Positions 7,950-15,867 of a stretch of DNA of 64,000 nucleotides are shown piece after piece (positions within the stretch are counted from its first letter, which is position 1; every line of letters starts with the position of its first letter). The translations under genes were made by a program, and so were the position numbers. Below the pieces are notes generated by a model. It was not told the origin of the DNA. It ran no database searches and saw only the letters and a program-made list of their open reading frames with translations. Source of the DNA: Streptomyces himalayensis subsp. himalayensis. GTDB taxonomy: Bacteria; Actinomycetota; Actinomycetes; Streptomycetales; Streptomycetaceae. Location of the stretch: the NCBI RefSeq assembly GCF_013778455.1, contig NZ_JACEHE010000011.1, positions 186,001 to 250,000 on the forward strand, given 5' to 3'.

Positions 7950-8453
7950 ATGGGCCCGGATCCGTCTGCCCGTCAACGGGGGCCCAGGACGCCGCTGTGC
8001 CCGCGCTGTGGGGGCGACTGGGCGCAGTCTGTGCCCCGCATCGTCGACGAGGGCCGGATACCGCGCGAGCAGCGGCGAGAGGGCGGCCCCGCGTACTCCC
8101 CGCTCGCCGGGCGGCTCGCGCTGGCGCCAGAGCCTCCCGAGGTGCCGGGCATCATGATTGTGGCTGCCGGGACGCTGCCCTGGTTCGCCTTCTTCGCGCT
8201 CTTCGGATCTCTCATCTGGGCGGTGCTGGCTGGTGCCGATGTAGTCGTGCTTGTGCTGGTGGGCCTGCGGAGACGACAGATCCGTGCGCAGATCGATGCG
8301 GGCGCAGCCCGTGCGTATCACCTATGGAGAGACGCCTGGTACTGCTATCGCTGCGATGTGGTCTGGCGCCGCGAAGGTGGCGCGGACGTCATGTCGCCCG
8401 CCCGGTTCCAGCGGGAAGTCTGGGCTCGTGGCGGCTATAACGACCGGGTGTAG
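7950..8453 (+). CDS. Hypothetical membrane protein with split zinc-ribbon cysteines
   Basis: The 167-residue frame has CPRCGGDW near residue 17 and CYRCDVVW near residue 131, a pair of CxxC knuckles that could form one zinc ribbon. They flank a hydrophobic region (about 68-105) that makes one or two membrane helices. This arrangement, with knuckles on both sides of helices and a closing MSPARFQREV, recurs in actinomycete hypothetical proteins, which supports a real gene although I know no function. No strong ribosome site is visible before the ATG and the true start is uncertain. Neighbours are relics and give no hint. Confidence 0.5.
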   Translation: MGPDPSARQRGPRTPLCPRCGGDWAQSVPRIVDEGRIPREQRREGGPAYSPLAGRLALAPEPPEVPGIMIVAAGTLPWFAFFALFGSLIWAVLAGADVVVLVLVGLRRRQIRAQIDAGAARAYHLWRDAWYCYRCDVVWRREGGADVMSPARFQREVWARGGYNDRV

Positions 8454-8499
8454 GTCCTGGCCCATCCATGATGGGTGCACTTCCTCGAGTCGGAAATCG

Positions 8500-8772
8500 C
8501 CGAGTTGCCGTGCGGCTGGAGGCCTGACCGGGAAGCTGTCACTGGCTTGTGTCGAGCGGTACTACGCGGCGCTCAGCGAGGCCGCCGAGCACGCGACAAC
8601 CGGTGCCGAGGCGCTGCGTCTGCTGATCGATGCACTGTTCACGGAGGACACGGACCAGCACTGGCGTATGTGGTTCGACTACTGGAGAGCGGGCGAGCAG
8701 GACCCGGACCAGTCTCTGAACCGGCTGGTCGAGACCGAGATCGGACCTGGCCGCTGGACGCAATACCGGTGA
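8500..8772 (+). pseudogene. Possible TetR C-terminal fragment
   Basis: From about 8535 the frame reads VERYYAALSEAAEHATTGAEALRLLIDALF, then HWRMWFDYW and RLVETEIG. This resembles the helical ligand-binding half of TetR-family regulators. No helix-turn-helix precedes it in any frame and the upstream sequence is not coding-like. It is probably a remnant of a regulator that once stood before the monooxygenase gene. The assignment is tentative. Confidence 0.35.
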
Positions 8773-8922
8773 TTCAGGTTCTGTTCCGGCGGGCGTGTGC
8801 ACCACGCTCTCCAGCAGAGTTCGCCTCCTCGTGCCGCGGGGGGTGAGAGGCAGACGCGTTCAACGTCCGCTGCGATACTCGTGGTTACTGGATCAACACG
8901 CTGATCACGAGAGGCGGAATCA

Positions 8923-10542
8923 GTGAACTCTGGGCAGAAGCAGGACAGTCGGGGCTTAGAGGTGCTCACAAAATGGGCGCCCGGCTCGAGGCGCCTGGCA
9001 CGCACGCTCGCCGCGTTGCCGAAACACCCTAGTAGCTCCTCCCCCATTGCCTTAAGGGCATGGGAGGTGCCCCCATCGAGGGTCTTCCGGCGCCTTGCGA
9101 TCGCACGCACCAGGCGCCTCGAGCTGATCGGACTCCCATTTTGTGAGCACCTCTTAGAGGGAGCGGGTCGGCGGCATGCCGTCGTCATTGGAGGCAGTCT
9201 CGCGGGCCTGCTGGCCGCGCACGTGCTCGCCGAGCACGCCGACCAGGTGACGGTCGTCGAGCGCGACCGGTTCCCGGAGGAGCCCGGACCGCGTCCCGGC
9301 GTACCGCAGAGCCGCCATCTGCATGTCCTGCTGGAGGGCGGTCAACAGGCCCTGGACTCGCTTCTGCCGGGGTTCATGGACGAGCTGCGGGCGGCGGATG
9401 CACCGCGGGTGGGGATGCCGTCGGACATGGTGCAGTGGCAGGACGGACGCTGGTTTCGGCGGCTGCCCGCGACGACGCACCTCTCTACCGGCTCGCGCGC
9501 ACAGCTCGAGCAGTTGGTGCGGCGGCGGGTCCTCGCCAACCCCGTGATCACCGTGGTCGAGGCGACAAATGTCGTCGGGCTGTCGGGGGATGCCTCGCGG
9601 GTGCGGGGCGTGCTGCTACGGGAGCGTGGCGAGGGCACCGGGCAGGAAGGGCGGTCCCTCGAGGCCGACCTGGTCGTGGACGCCTCCGGACGCGGCACGA
9701 AGGCCGCGCAGTGGCTCTCGGCGGTCGGGGCGGAGGCCGTGTACGAGGAGTCCATCGACACGGGGCTCGCCTACGCCTCGCGCGTCTACCGCGACACGAG
9801 CGGGACTCTGGGCACCGAGTCGCTCGGATACTACGTCGTCCCCAACCCGTCGCAGGTCTACGGGGGCGTAGTGCTGCCCTTGGAGGACGGACGGTATCTG
9901 GCGACCTTCTCCGGGCTGCGCGGAGATGAACCGCCAACGGACGAGGAGGAGTTCGTGGCGTACGCGAAGAGGCTGCCGCATCCGTTCGTGCACCGGTGGC
10001 TGCGCACAGCCGAGCCGCAGTCGCCGGTGTTCGGCTTCCGGCAGACCGCGAACGTACGTCGCCGCTACGACCTTCCCGGCCGCCGCCCCGCGGGATTCCT
10101 CGCGATCGGCGACGCCTTGTGCACGTTCAACCCCGTCTACGGGCAGGGCATGGCCGTCGCCGCGATGAGCGCGGTCGCCCTGCGCGACGCGCTGTCCGAC
10201 CCCCGTCGCACACCGACGACACGCCGCGTGCAGCAGGCCCTCCTCGCCGCCTCACGGCAGGCCTGGGACATCTCGGCCGGGGCGGACAAGGCGATGCCGG
10301 GGGCGATCGGGAACGCGGTCACCACCCGGGCCGTGGAACGGCCCGGCGGCTGGTACCTGCGACGCGTCCAGGAACGCTACGCCGGCGACCCCGTGGTGGG
10401 CCAAGCCTTCCGTTCCGTGCTGGCGCTCACCGCACCGGTCACCGCCCTGTTCGCCCCGAAGGTGGCGCGGGCGGTGCTCTTCGGTCCGGTTCCGGCGACG
10501 CCTGCCGAGCCTCCGATGACGCGGGAGGAGACAGGCATCTGA
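8923..10542 (+). CDS. FAD-dependent monooxygenase with an in-frame MITE-encoded insert
   Basis: The 539-residue flavoprotein has a Rossmann GG-S-L-A-G motif (AVVIGGSLAGLLAAHVL, about residue 86), a DASGRG block and a second FAD motif (AIGDALCTFNPVYGQGM). These mark the aromatic hydroxylase/geranylgeranyl-reductase-like class; substrate unknown. The GTG start follows a GAGGCGG ribosome site. Codons 13-77 are a 195-bp MITE; with its TTA target duplication the insertion is 198 bp, so the frame survives. Removing it gives a short leader running straight into the FAD fold, the usual layout. The insertion also leaves two TTA leucine codons (8956, 9154), which in Streptomyces need the bldA tRNA. Confidence 0.85.
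   Translation: MNSGQKQDSRGLEVLTKWAPGSRRLARTLAALPKHPSSSSPIALRAWEVPPSRVFRRLAIARTRRLELIGLPFCEHLLEGAGRRHAVVIGGSLAGLLAAHVLAEHADQVTVVERDRFPEEPGPRPGVPQSRHLHVLLEGGQQALDSLLPGFMDELRAADAPRVGMPSDMVQWQDGRWFRRLPATTHLSTGSRAQLEQLVRRRVLANPVITVVEATNVVGLSGDASRVRGVLLRERGEGTGQEGRSLEADLVVDASGRGTKAAQWLSAVGAEAVYEESIDTGLAYASRVYRDTSGTLGTESLGYYVVPNPSQVYGGVVLPLEDGRYLATFSGLRGDEPPTDEEEFVAYAKRLPHPFVHRWLRTAEPQSPVFGFRQTANVRRRYDLPGRRPAGFLAIGDALCTFNPVYGQGMAVAAMSAVALRDALSDPRRTPTTRRVQQALLAASRQAWDISAGADKAMPGAIGNAVTTRAVERPGGWYLRRVQERYAGDPVVGQAFRSVLALTAPVTALFAPKVARAVLFGPVPATPAEPPMTREETGI
8959..9153. mobile_element. 195-bp MITE with perfect 19-bp terminal inverted repeats
   Basis: GAGGTGCTCACAAAATGGG (8959-8977) is matched exactly in reverse complement by 9135-9153. 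A TTA target duplication flanks it at 8956-8958 and 9154-9156. A second, inner pair (CTCGAGGCGCCTGG and its complement) lies just inside the ends, and a CCTTAAGG-centred hairpin sits in the middle. There is no transposase, so it must have been moved in trans. The 3-bp TNA-type duplication suggests an IS5- or IS630-like enzyme. Confidence 0.88.
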
Positions 10543-10698
10543 TGCTGCCGGCCGCGAGGCGGCGCGTGTGACGGTGCACTCCTTCCAGTCCAGCTGATGC
10601 GCCCCGGATCACCGGCGCGGAGCTGCTCCCCGAGGGCTTCACCCGTCCCGAACGTTCTTCGGCCGTTCGGCGTCAAAGCGGTGACCGTCTTCGAAGGG

Positions 10699-10740
10699 AC
10701 TGCCGACATGCCTGCCGTAACTGCCGACATGCCTGCCGTA
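10699..10740 (+). repeat. 21-bp tandem duplication over a start codon
   Basis: Two identical 21-bp units (10699-10719, 10720-10740) each contain an ATG. The duplication is in frame (seven codons, T-A-D-M-P-A-V) and therefore gives the lipoprotein gene two alternative start codons 21 bp apart. Confidence 0.9.
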
Positions 10741-11223
10741 CGTATCCGTTCCCGCTCCGGGCTCCCTGCCGCGCTGATCGGGGTGTCGATGTGCGCGCTG
10801 GCCGCGTGCGGTACCCAGTCGGCGGCTTCCGCAGGGTCCGCTGCGGAGACCAGGGCGAAGGGCACGCAGGCCCGTAGCGCCTGGGAGGAACCGTCCTCGT
10901 ACACCTACACGCTCACCTCCAGTGGCGGCGAACGGGCATTCCTCGGCACCTTCCGGGTGATGGTCCGGGACGGCAGGGTGGCGGAGGCGGTCGGGCTCGA
11001 TGAGAGTGCCAAGGGGATCGTGAAGCGTTGGCCGCGTGAAGTCCCCACCATCGGCAGGCTGTTGGAGGACCTCGAACCGGCCCGGCACGACAAGGCGTAC
11101 CGGGCCGAAGCAGAGTACGCGGCCGACGGCCACCCCGTGCGGATCTCGCTGGACTGGGAGGAGAACGCGATCGACGACGAGGCCGTGTACACCATCCGTG
11201 CCTACGAGCCGATCAGTCGCTAG
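10708..11223 (+). CDS. DUF6174 family lipoprotein
   Basis: This 171-residue protein has a short signal peptide ending in a lipobox (MCALAAC, Cys near residue 34). A DUF6174 domain follows, with W-x4-SYTYTLTSSGGER, FRVMVRDGRV, and an EVPTIGRLLEDLE helix. The fold is thought to be a small extracytoplasmic beta-rich domain; function unknown. The ATG at 10708 has the better ribosome site (GAAGGG nine bases upstream), but the duplicated ATG at 10729 could also serve. It stands alone between the monooxygenase gene and the converging sugar-acid operon. Confidence 0.8.
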   Translation: MPAVTADMPAVRIRSRSGLPAALIGVSMCALAACGTQSAASAGSAAETRAKGTQARSAWEEPSSYTYTLTSSGGERAFLGTFRVMVRDGRVAEAVGLDESAKGIVKRWPREVPTIGRLLEDLEPARHDKAYRAEAEYAADGHPVRISLDWEENAIDDEAVYTIRAYEPISR

Positions 11224-11238
11224 TGCGTCCAGTGACGC

Positions 11239-11277
11239 GCCCGCCGTCCGTCATCGCCAAGACGAACGGCGGCGGGC
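11239..11277 (+). terminator. Hairpin between converging genes
   Basis: GCCCGCCG (11239-11246) pairs with CGGCGGGC (11270-11277), and inner pairs (GTC/GAC) extend the stem. It fills the 54-bp gap between the lipoprotein gene and the converging FAH gene, so it probably terminates both. No U-tract is present, as is usual in Streptomyces. Confidence 0.55.
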
Positions 11278-12465
11278 TCACAGCACGCCGCGCCCCGACA
11301 GACTGCGCATCAGCGCGCGCACCCCGAACTCCCACGGCTCGGCCTGCTCGCTAGAGGTGACCGTGTTGACCAGTGCGCCGAGTCGAGGGCTGGAGATCCG
11401 CACGACGTCGCCGTGCTCGTGGGTGAAGCCCGCGCCGGGTGCGTGCCGGTCCTCGGTGGGGGCGAAGAGCGTACCGGTGAACAGCACGAAGCCGTCGGGG
11501 TACTGGTGGTGCGCACCATGCACCGCCGCGACGAGGTCCAGCACGTCGCGGCTGATCTCGCGCATCGAGCTGCTGCCGTGCAGTACGTAGCCGTCCGTGC
11601 CGTCGATCCGCAGCTCGATGTCGAGCCCGCGCACCGTGTCGAGGTCGAAGCCGTGGTCGAGCAGGCGGAGGAACGGGCCGATCGCGCACGAGGCGTTGTT
11701 GTCCTTGGCCCGGGACAGCAGCAGCGCGCTGCGCCCCTCGATGTCCCGGAGGTTGACGTCGTTGCCGAGCGTGGCGCCGCGCACCCGGCCGCGCGAGTCC
11801 ACGACGAGGACGGCCTCGGGCTCGGGGTTGTTCCACACGGAGGCGGCCAGCACGCCGATGTCGGCTCCGGTGCCGACCGCCGACAGCACCGGAGCCTTGG
11901 TGAACACCTCGGGGTCCGGGCCGATCCCGACCTCCAGATACTGCGACCACAGCCCTTCGGAGACCAGCAGCTCCTTGGCCTTGTCCGCCTCCGGCGAGCC
12001 GGGGCGGATGTGGTCGACAGCGCCGCCCACCACCTGCCCGATCCGATCGCGCACCCGGGCGGCCTGCGCCGGGTCGCCGCCCGTGCGCTCTTCGATGACC
12101 CGTTCCAGCAGGCTCCGGGCGAAGGTGACGCCCGCGGCCTTGATCACCTGCAGGTCGATGGGGGCGAGCAGGTAGGGGAGATCGCGGCGGCCGGCTGCGG
12201 TCGCGTCCAGCAGCGCGTCGAGAGGCCACATGCGTCCGCCGGGCGCCTCCCGTACGATCGCCTCCGCGTCGTCGCGTTCGAGCAGGTCGGACACGGTGGG
12301 CGCGACGGCGGTCAGATCGACGACATGCTCGCCGCGCACCGCGGCCACGCATGGTCCTCCCCACTCCGGCTCGTGCACGCGGGCGATCAACGCGGCTTGG
12401 CCGGCGTCCTCAGGTAGCACGGAGTCGCGGGTGAGGGTCAGGCGGGGGCGGGCTGCCGATGCCAC
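11278..12465 (-). CDS. Fumarylacetoacetate hydrolase family protein (probable 2-keto-3-deoxy-acid dehydratase)
   Basis: The 395-residue protein carries the FAH-superfamily core in its C-terminal two thirds (VGIGPDPEVF, LGNDVNLRDIEGRSALLLSRAKDN in part, IGPFL), including the acidic metal ligands. The length and the pairing with an IlvD/EDD dehydratase match the branch that dehydrates 2-keto-3-deoxy-pentonates to the semialdehyde in oxidative pentose routes. The GTG at 12465 has an AGGAG site; an upstream in-frame start only adds Arg-rich noise. It is the last gene of the operon 15777-11278, 38 bp behind the dehydratase. Substrate assignment is inference. Confidence 0.85.
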   Translation of the reverse strand: MASAARPRLTLTRDSVLPEDAGQAALIARVHEPEWGGPCVAAVRGEHVVDLTAVAPTVSDLLERDDAEAIVREAPGGRMWPLDALLDATAAGRRDLPYLLAPIDLQVIKAAGVTFARSLLERVIEERTGGDPAQAARVRDRIGQVVGGAVDHIRPGSPEADKAKELLVSEGLWSQYLEVGIGPDPEVFTKAPVLSAVGTGADIGVLAASVWNNPEPEAVLVVDSRGRVRGATLGNDVNLRDIEGRSALLLSRAKDNNASCAIGPFLRLLDHGFDLDTVRGLDIELRIDGTDGYVLHGSSSMREISRDVLDLVAAVHGAHHQYPDGFVLFTGTLFAPTEDRHAPGAGFTHEHGDVVRISSPRLGALVNTVTSSEQAEPWEFGVRALMRSLSGRGVL

Positions 12466-12503
12466 TGCAATTCTCCTGGAGTCGAGGGGGCGTGGGCTTG
12501 CGC

Positions 12504-14240
12504 TCAGTGGGAGTCCCGTGGGACCTCGTAGCCCCGGCAGCCGCGGAGGAAGCCGAAGTCGGCGCCTTGGTCGGCCTGTTCGACGTGCTGGGTGTACAGC
12601 CAGGCGTAGCCGCTCGTGTGCTGCGGAGTCGGCGGCTTCCACGCGGTCCGGCGCCGCTCGAGCTCGGCGTCGTCCACGTCCAGGCGCAGCGTGCGGCCCG
12701 GAACGTCGAGAACGATCGGATCCCCGTCGCGTACCAGCGCAAGAGGTCCGCCGACAGCTGCCTCGGGCGCCACATGCAGGACCACGGTGCCGTAGCCCGT
12801 ACCGCTCATGCGGCCGTCACAGATGCGCACCATGTCGGTGACGCCCGCCTTCAGCAGCTTGGCGGGCAGAGGGACGTTGGAGACCTCGGGCATGCCGGGG
12901 TAGCCCTTGGGACCCGCGTTGCGGATGACGATCACGGTGTTCTCGTCGACGTCGAGATCCGGATCGTCGGCGACCTCGTGGTACGCCTCGGGGGAGTCGA
13001 AGACGCGGGCGGGGCCGTGGTGGGTGAGCAGGTGCGGTGACGCTGCGGACTGCTTGATCACTGCGCCGTCGGGGCACAGGTTGCCACGCAGTATGGCCGT
13101 GCCGGTGCCCGGCGGCTGGAACGGGGCGTCGAGTCCGGTGATGACGTCGGGGTCGACGCGTTCGGCGTCCGCGACGTTCTCGGCGATGCCACGGCCGGTG
13201 ACGGTGATCTGCTCGCCGTGCAGCAGGCCACCGTGGAGGAGTTCGCCCATGACGGCGGGCAGCCCGCCCGCGTAACAGAAGTCCTCCATCAAGTACTTCC
13301 CGCTGGGCATCAGGTTGACCAGTGTCGGAACCGCACGCGCCAAGGTATCGAAGTCCTCGGGGGTCAGGTCGACGCCGACACGCCCGGCGAGGGCCGTGAG
13401 ATGGATGATGGCGTTGGTGGAGCCACCGATGGCCGCGTTGACGCGAATGGCGTTCTCGAACGCGTTCCGGGTCAGGATCTGCGAGGGTCGCAGCTCCTCG
13501 TGCACCATCTGCACGATGCGCTGCCCCGCCGCCTGCGCGGTCTCCATACGCCGGGAGTCGACGGCGGGCCAGGTCGCGGAGCCCGGCAGCTGCATGCCGA
13601 GCGCCTCGGCCATGCAGGCCATCGTGGAGGCGGTCCCCATCGTCATGCAGTGGCCGTTGGAGCGGGCCATGCAGCCCTCGGCGAAGAAGCACTCCTCCTG
13701 GGTCATCCTGCCGGTCTTCAGGTCCTCCTCGAACTTCCATACGTGCGTGCCGGACCCGACGTCCTGGCCCCGGTACTTGCCGTTGAGCATCGGCCCGCCG
13801 GTGACCATGACAGCGGGCAGGTCGACACTGGCGGCGCCCATGAGCATGGCGGGCGTCGTCTTGTCACAGCCCGACAGCAGCACGACGCCGTCGAGAGGGT
13901 TGGCCCGGATCAGCTCCTCGACCTCCATGGCCATGAGGTTGCGGTAGAGCATGGCGGTGGGGCGCATCAGCGTCTCGCCGGTGGCCATGGTGGGGAACTG
14001 CAGCGGGAAGCCGCCGGCCTGCCACACGCCGCGCTTGACCGCTTCGGCGACGCGCGTGAGATGGGCGTTGCACGGGGCGAGTTCGGAGGCGCTCGTGGCG
14101 ATGCCGATGACCGGACGCCCGTCGAACACGTCGGGGCCGAAGCCCTGGTTGCGCATCCAGGACCGGTACACCATCCCGCTGCGGCCACTCGCACCGAACC
14201 ACGCCTGGCTGCGGCGGTCGGTCTGCTTCCCGTCCGTCAT
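12504..14240 (-). CDS. IlvD/EDD family sugar-acid dehydratase
   Basis: The 578-residue enzyme has the family's iron-sulfur cysteines (SGCDKTTP near residue 123 and AEGCMARSNGHCMTMGT near 195) and the C-terminal GRMSGTGYGTVVLH motif. Its length and the SGRSGMVYRSWMRNQG start place it with sugar-acid dehydratases (arabonate, xylonate, galactonate) rather than valine/isoleucine-pathway IlvD. It would remove water from an aldonate to give the 2-keto-3-deoxy acid used by the neighbouring FAH enzyme. The ATG at 14240 follows ACAGGAG. It is the middle gene of the three-gene operon, 76 bp behind the transporter. Confidence 0.9.
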   Translation of the reverse strand: MTDGKQTDRRSQAWFGASGRSGMVYRSWMRNQGFGPDVFDGRPVIGIATSASELAPCNAHLTRVAEAVKRGVWQAGGFPLQFPTMATGETLMRPTAMLYRNLMAMEVEELIRANPLDGVVLLSGCDKTTPAMLMGAASVDLPAVMVTGGPMLNGKYRGQDVGSGTHVWKFEEDLKTGRMTQEECFFAEGCMARSNGHCMTMGTASTMACMAEALGMQLPGSATWPAVDSRRMETAQAAGQRIVQMVHEELRPSQILTRNAFENAIRVNAAIGGSTNAIIHLTALAGRVGVDLTPEDFDTLARAVPTLVNLMPSGKYLMEDFCYAGGLPAVMGELLHGGLLHGEQITVTGRGIAENVADAERVDPDVITGLDAPFQPPGTGTAILRGNLCPDGAVIKQSAASPHLLTHHGPARVFDSPEAYHEVADDPDLDVDENTVIVIRNAGPKGYPGMPEVSNVPLPAKLLKAGVTDMVRICDGRMSGTGYGTVVLHVAPEAAVGGPLALVRDGDPIVLDVPGRTLRLDVDDAELERRRTAWKPPTPQHTSGYAWLYTQHVEQADQGADFGFLRGCRGYEVPRDSH

Positions 14241-14316
14241 GTACGCACTCCTGTTTCTCGTGTGGGTCGGTTCCAGGTCGGCCGATGTCAGCCGTTGCCG
14301 GTCCATGACAGTGATG

Positions 14317-15777
14317 TCAGCCGAAGAGGTTCTCGATCTGCTGCCGTACGGTCAGGACGGAGAGCACGCCGAAGAGCCCGACCGCCCATACCAGGGCGGC
14401 CGCCCGGTAGCTGCGCACCTTCAGCGGTGCCGGCAGTGCCTTGCGGTTCATGTAGAGCAGCAGTCCGGAGTAGACGAACATCATCAGTCCGGCCACGCAG
14501 GCGGACACCACCAGCAGGACCAGCGGCTGGTCGAGCCCGAGCCCCAGAATGGTGACGCCGATGGCGACGAGCCCCCACACGAGCCAGAAGTACAGTCGGC
14601 TCTCGGGGAGGCGCGAGCCGCGCAGGTACGTCGACTTGAGGACGTCGGCGGCGAGCCTGCTGGTGTAGTCGACGATGCCGGTCGCCGCGCTGAACAGCGA
14701 GAAGGCCCCGATCAGCCAGAACAGCACGCCGAACCAGCCGCCCACCTGCGACTGCAGCACCTCGCCTTCCTCCCGCACGAAGCCCACGTCGTTCGAGAGA
14801 CCCGGCGTGCCGAAGAGCGTGGAGTGGGCCAGCAGCGAGGAGAGAACGATGGTGACGACGGTGGCGAGGCCGAAGGTCACGGCCTGCTCGGTGTTGGCGA
14901 AGCGCCACCAGCGTTTCCACCGCAGGAGGTTCTCGCCTTCGGGGACGAAGACGTATCCGGCGGCCGAACCGGAAGCCGCGTCCTCCTTGCCGGTCACCGG
15001 GCTGACCAGCCTGGGCACGTAGTGGCCCATGCCGAAGCCCTTGTCGCGTATCCAGTTGCTCTGGCACAGGTTCTGCCCGCCGCCGGCCCCGGCGTAGGCG
15101 AGCGCTCCCATGAGTACGGCGACGCCGAGTTCACTGGGGAACTGGCCGATGTGGGTGGCGGCCTCCGGCAGTTCCTTCCAGCTTGACGCCTTGATGGCGA
15201 AGATGACCGCCAGCGCGAAGAATCCGCCGATCAGAGCGACCTTGACGAACAACAGCCGTTCCAGCGCCGTGTACACGACCGGCGCGAGGGTGAGGATTGC
15301 GCCGATGAGCAGCAGCAGGCACACGGCGATGACCGTCGGCTCGCCGCCGAAGACGTAGGAGAGCATGGTGGCGGAGCCGGTGGCCCAGCCCGGCCACAGG
15401 TTCGCCGCGTACGTCAGCGCGACGAGCACCGCGCCCCAGTGCCGCCAGTAGCGGTTGAAGCCGGTGATGGCCGTCTCTCCAGTGGCGAGCGTGTAGCGCT
15501 CGATCTCCATGTTGAGGAACCACTGGGTGACGACGCCGACGACCGCTCCCCACAGGAAGACGAGGCCGGCCTGCGATGCGATGTACGGCCAGAGGATGAA
15601 CTCGCCCGAGGACAGGCCGACTCCGGCCGCGACGATGCCCGGGCCGATGATGCGCCAGAGCTTGCGGGGCGGGGCCGGCAGCGTCCGTACCTCGGGCAGG
15701 GGCAGGTGACGGCTGTTCAGGGGGAAAGGTGCGTCGGCACGGTGGGGCGTGCCGATTTCGTCGTCCGCGTGCGTCAT
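14317..15777 (-). CDS. Nramp-like family transporter
   Basis: The 486-residue membrane protein has 11-12 predicted helices. It opens with WRIIGPGIVAAGVGLSSGEFILWPYIASQ (given in part), an Nramp-related first helix in which the metal-binding DPGN of true Mn/Fe transporters is replaced by a GLSSGEF-type sequence. Relatives with this change sit in organic-acid or sugar-acid gene sets, so a carboxylate or sugar-acid substrate is more likely than a metal. It is the first gene of the operon, starts at an ATG with a GAGAGG site, and lies divergent to the GntR regulator. Confidence 0.78.
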   Translation of the reverse strand: MTHADDEIGTPHRADAPFPLNSRHLPLPEVRTLPAPPRKLWRIIGPGIVAAGVGLSSGEFILWPYIASQAGLVFLWGAVVGVVTQWFLNMEIERYTLATGETAITGFNRYWRHWGAVLVALTYAANLWPGWATGSATMLSYVFGGEPTVIAVCLLLLIGAILTLAPVVYTALERLLFVKVALIGGFFALAVIFAIKASSWKELPEAATHIGQFPSELGVAVLMGALAYAGAGGGQNLCQSNWIRDKGFGMGHYVPRLVSPVTGKEDAASGSAAGYVFVPEGENLLRWKRWWRFANTEQAVTFGLATVVTIVLSSLLAHSTLFGTPGLSNDVGFVREEGEVLQSQVGGWFGVLFWLIGAFSLFSAATGIVDYTSRLAADVLKSTYLRGSRLPESRLYFWLVWGLVAIGVTILGLGLDQPLVLLVVSACVAGLMMFVYSGLLLYMNRKALPAPLKVRSYRAAALVWAVGLFGVLSVLTVRQQIENLFG

Positions 15778-15830
15778 TGGGGAACGCCTCTCTTCGTCCG
15801 GTTGGACTCGCGGGCACGTAACATGACAGC

Positions 15831-15845
15831 AATCATTAAATGATT
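15831..15845 (+). promoter_or_regulatory. AT-rich palindrome, candidate GntR operator
   Basis: AATCATT-A-AATGATT is a perfect 7-bp inverted repeat in very GC-rich DNA. It lies in the 90-bp gap between the divergent transporter and GntR genes. A FadR-subfamily regulator here would be expected to bind one such site and control both directions. Confidence 0.6.
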
Positions 15846-15867
15846 CGATGAATGGCGTCCAGGGGGT

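Noticed and set aside
8923-9170. N-terminal extension of the monooxygenase as a genuine extra domain
   Set aside because: The segment is exactly bounded by a TTA duplication and perfect inverted repeats, so it is an inserted mobile element, not an evolved domain.
12504-14240. IlvD of branched-chain amino-acid synthesis
   Set aside because: The N-terminal sequence, the operon with an FAH-family enzyme and the catabolic regulator fit sugar-acid dehydratases better.
14317-15777. A manganese/iron MntH transporter
   Set aside because: The first-helix metal-binding DPGN is replaced, and the gene is embedded in a sugar-acid operon with a GntR regulator.
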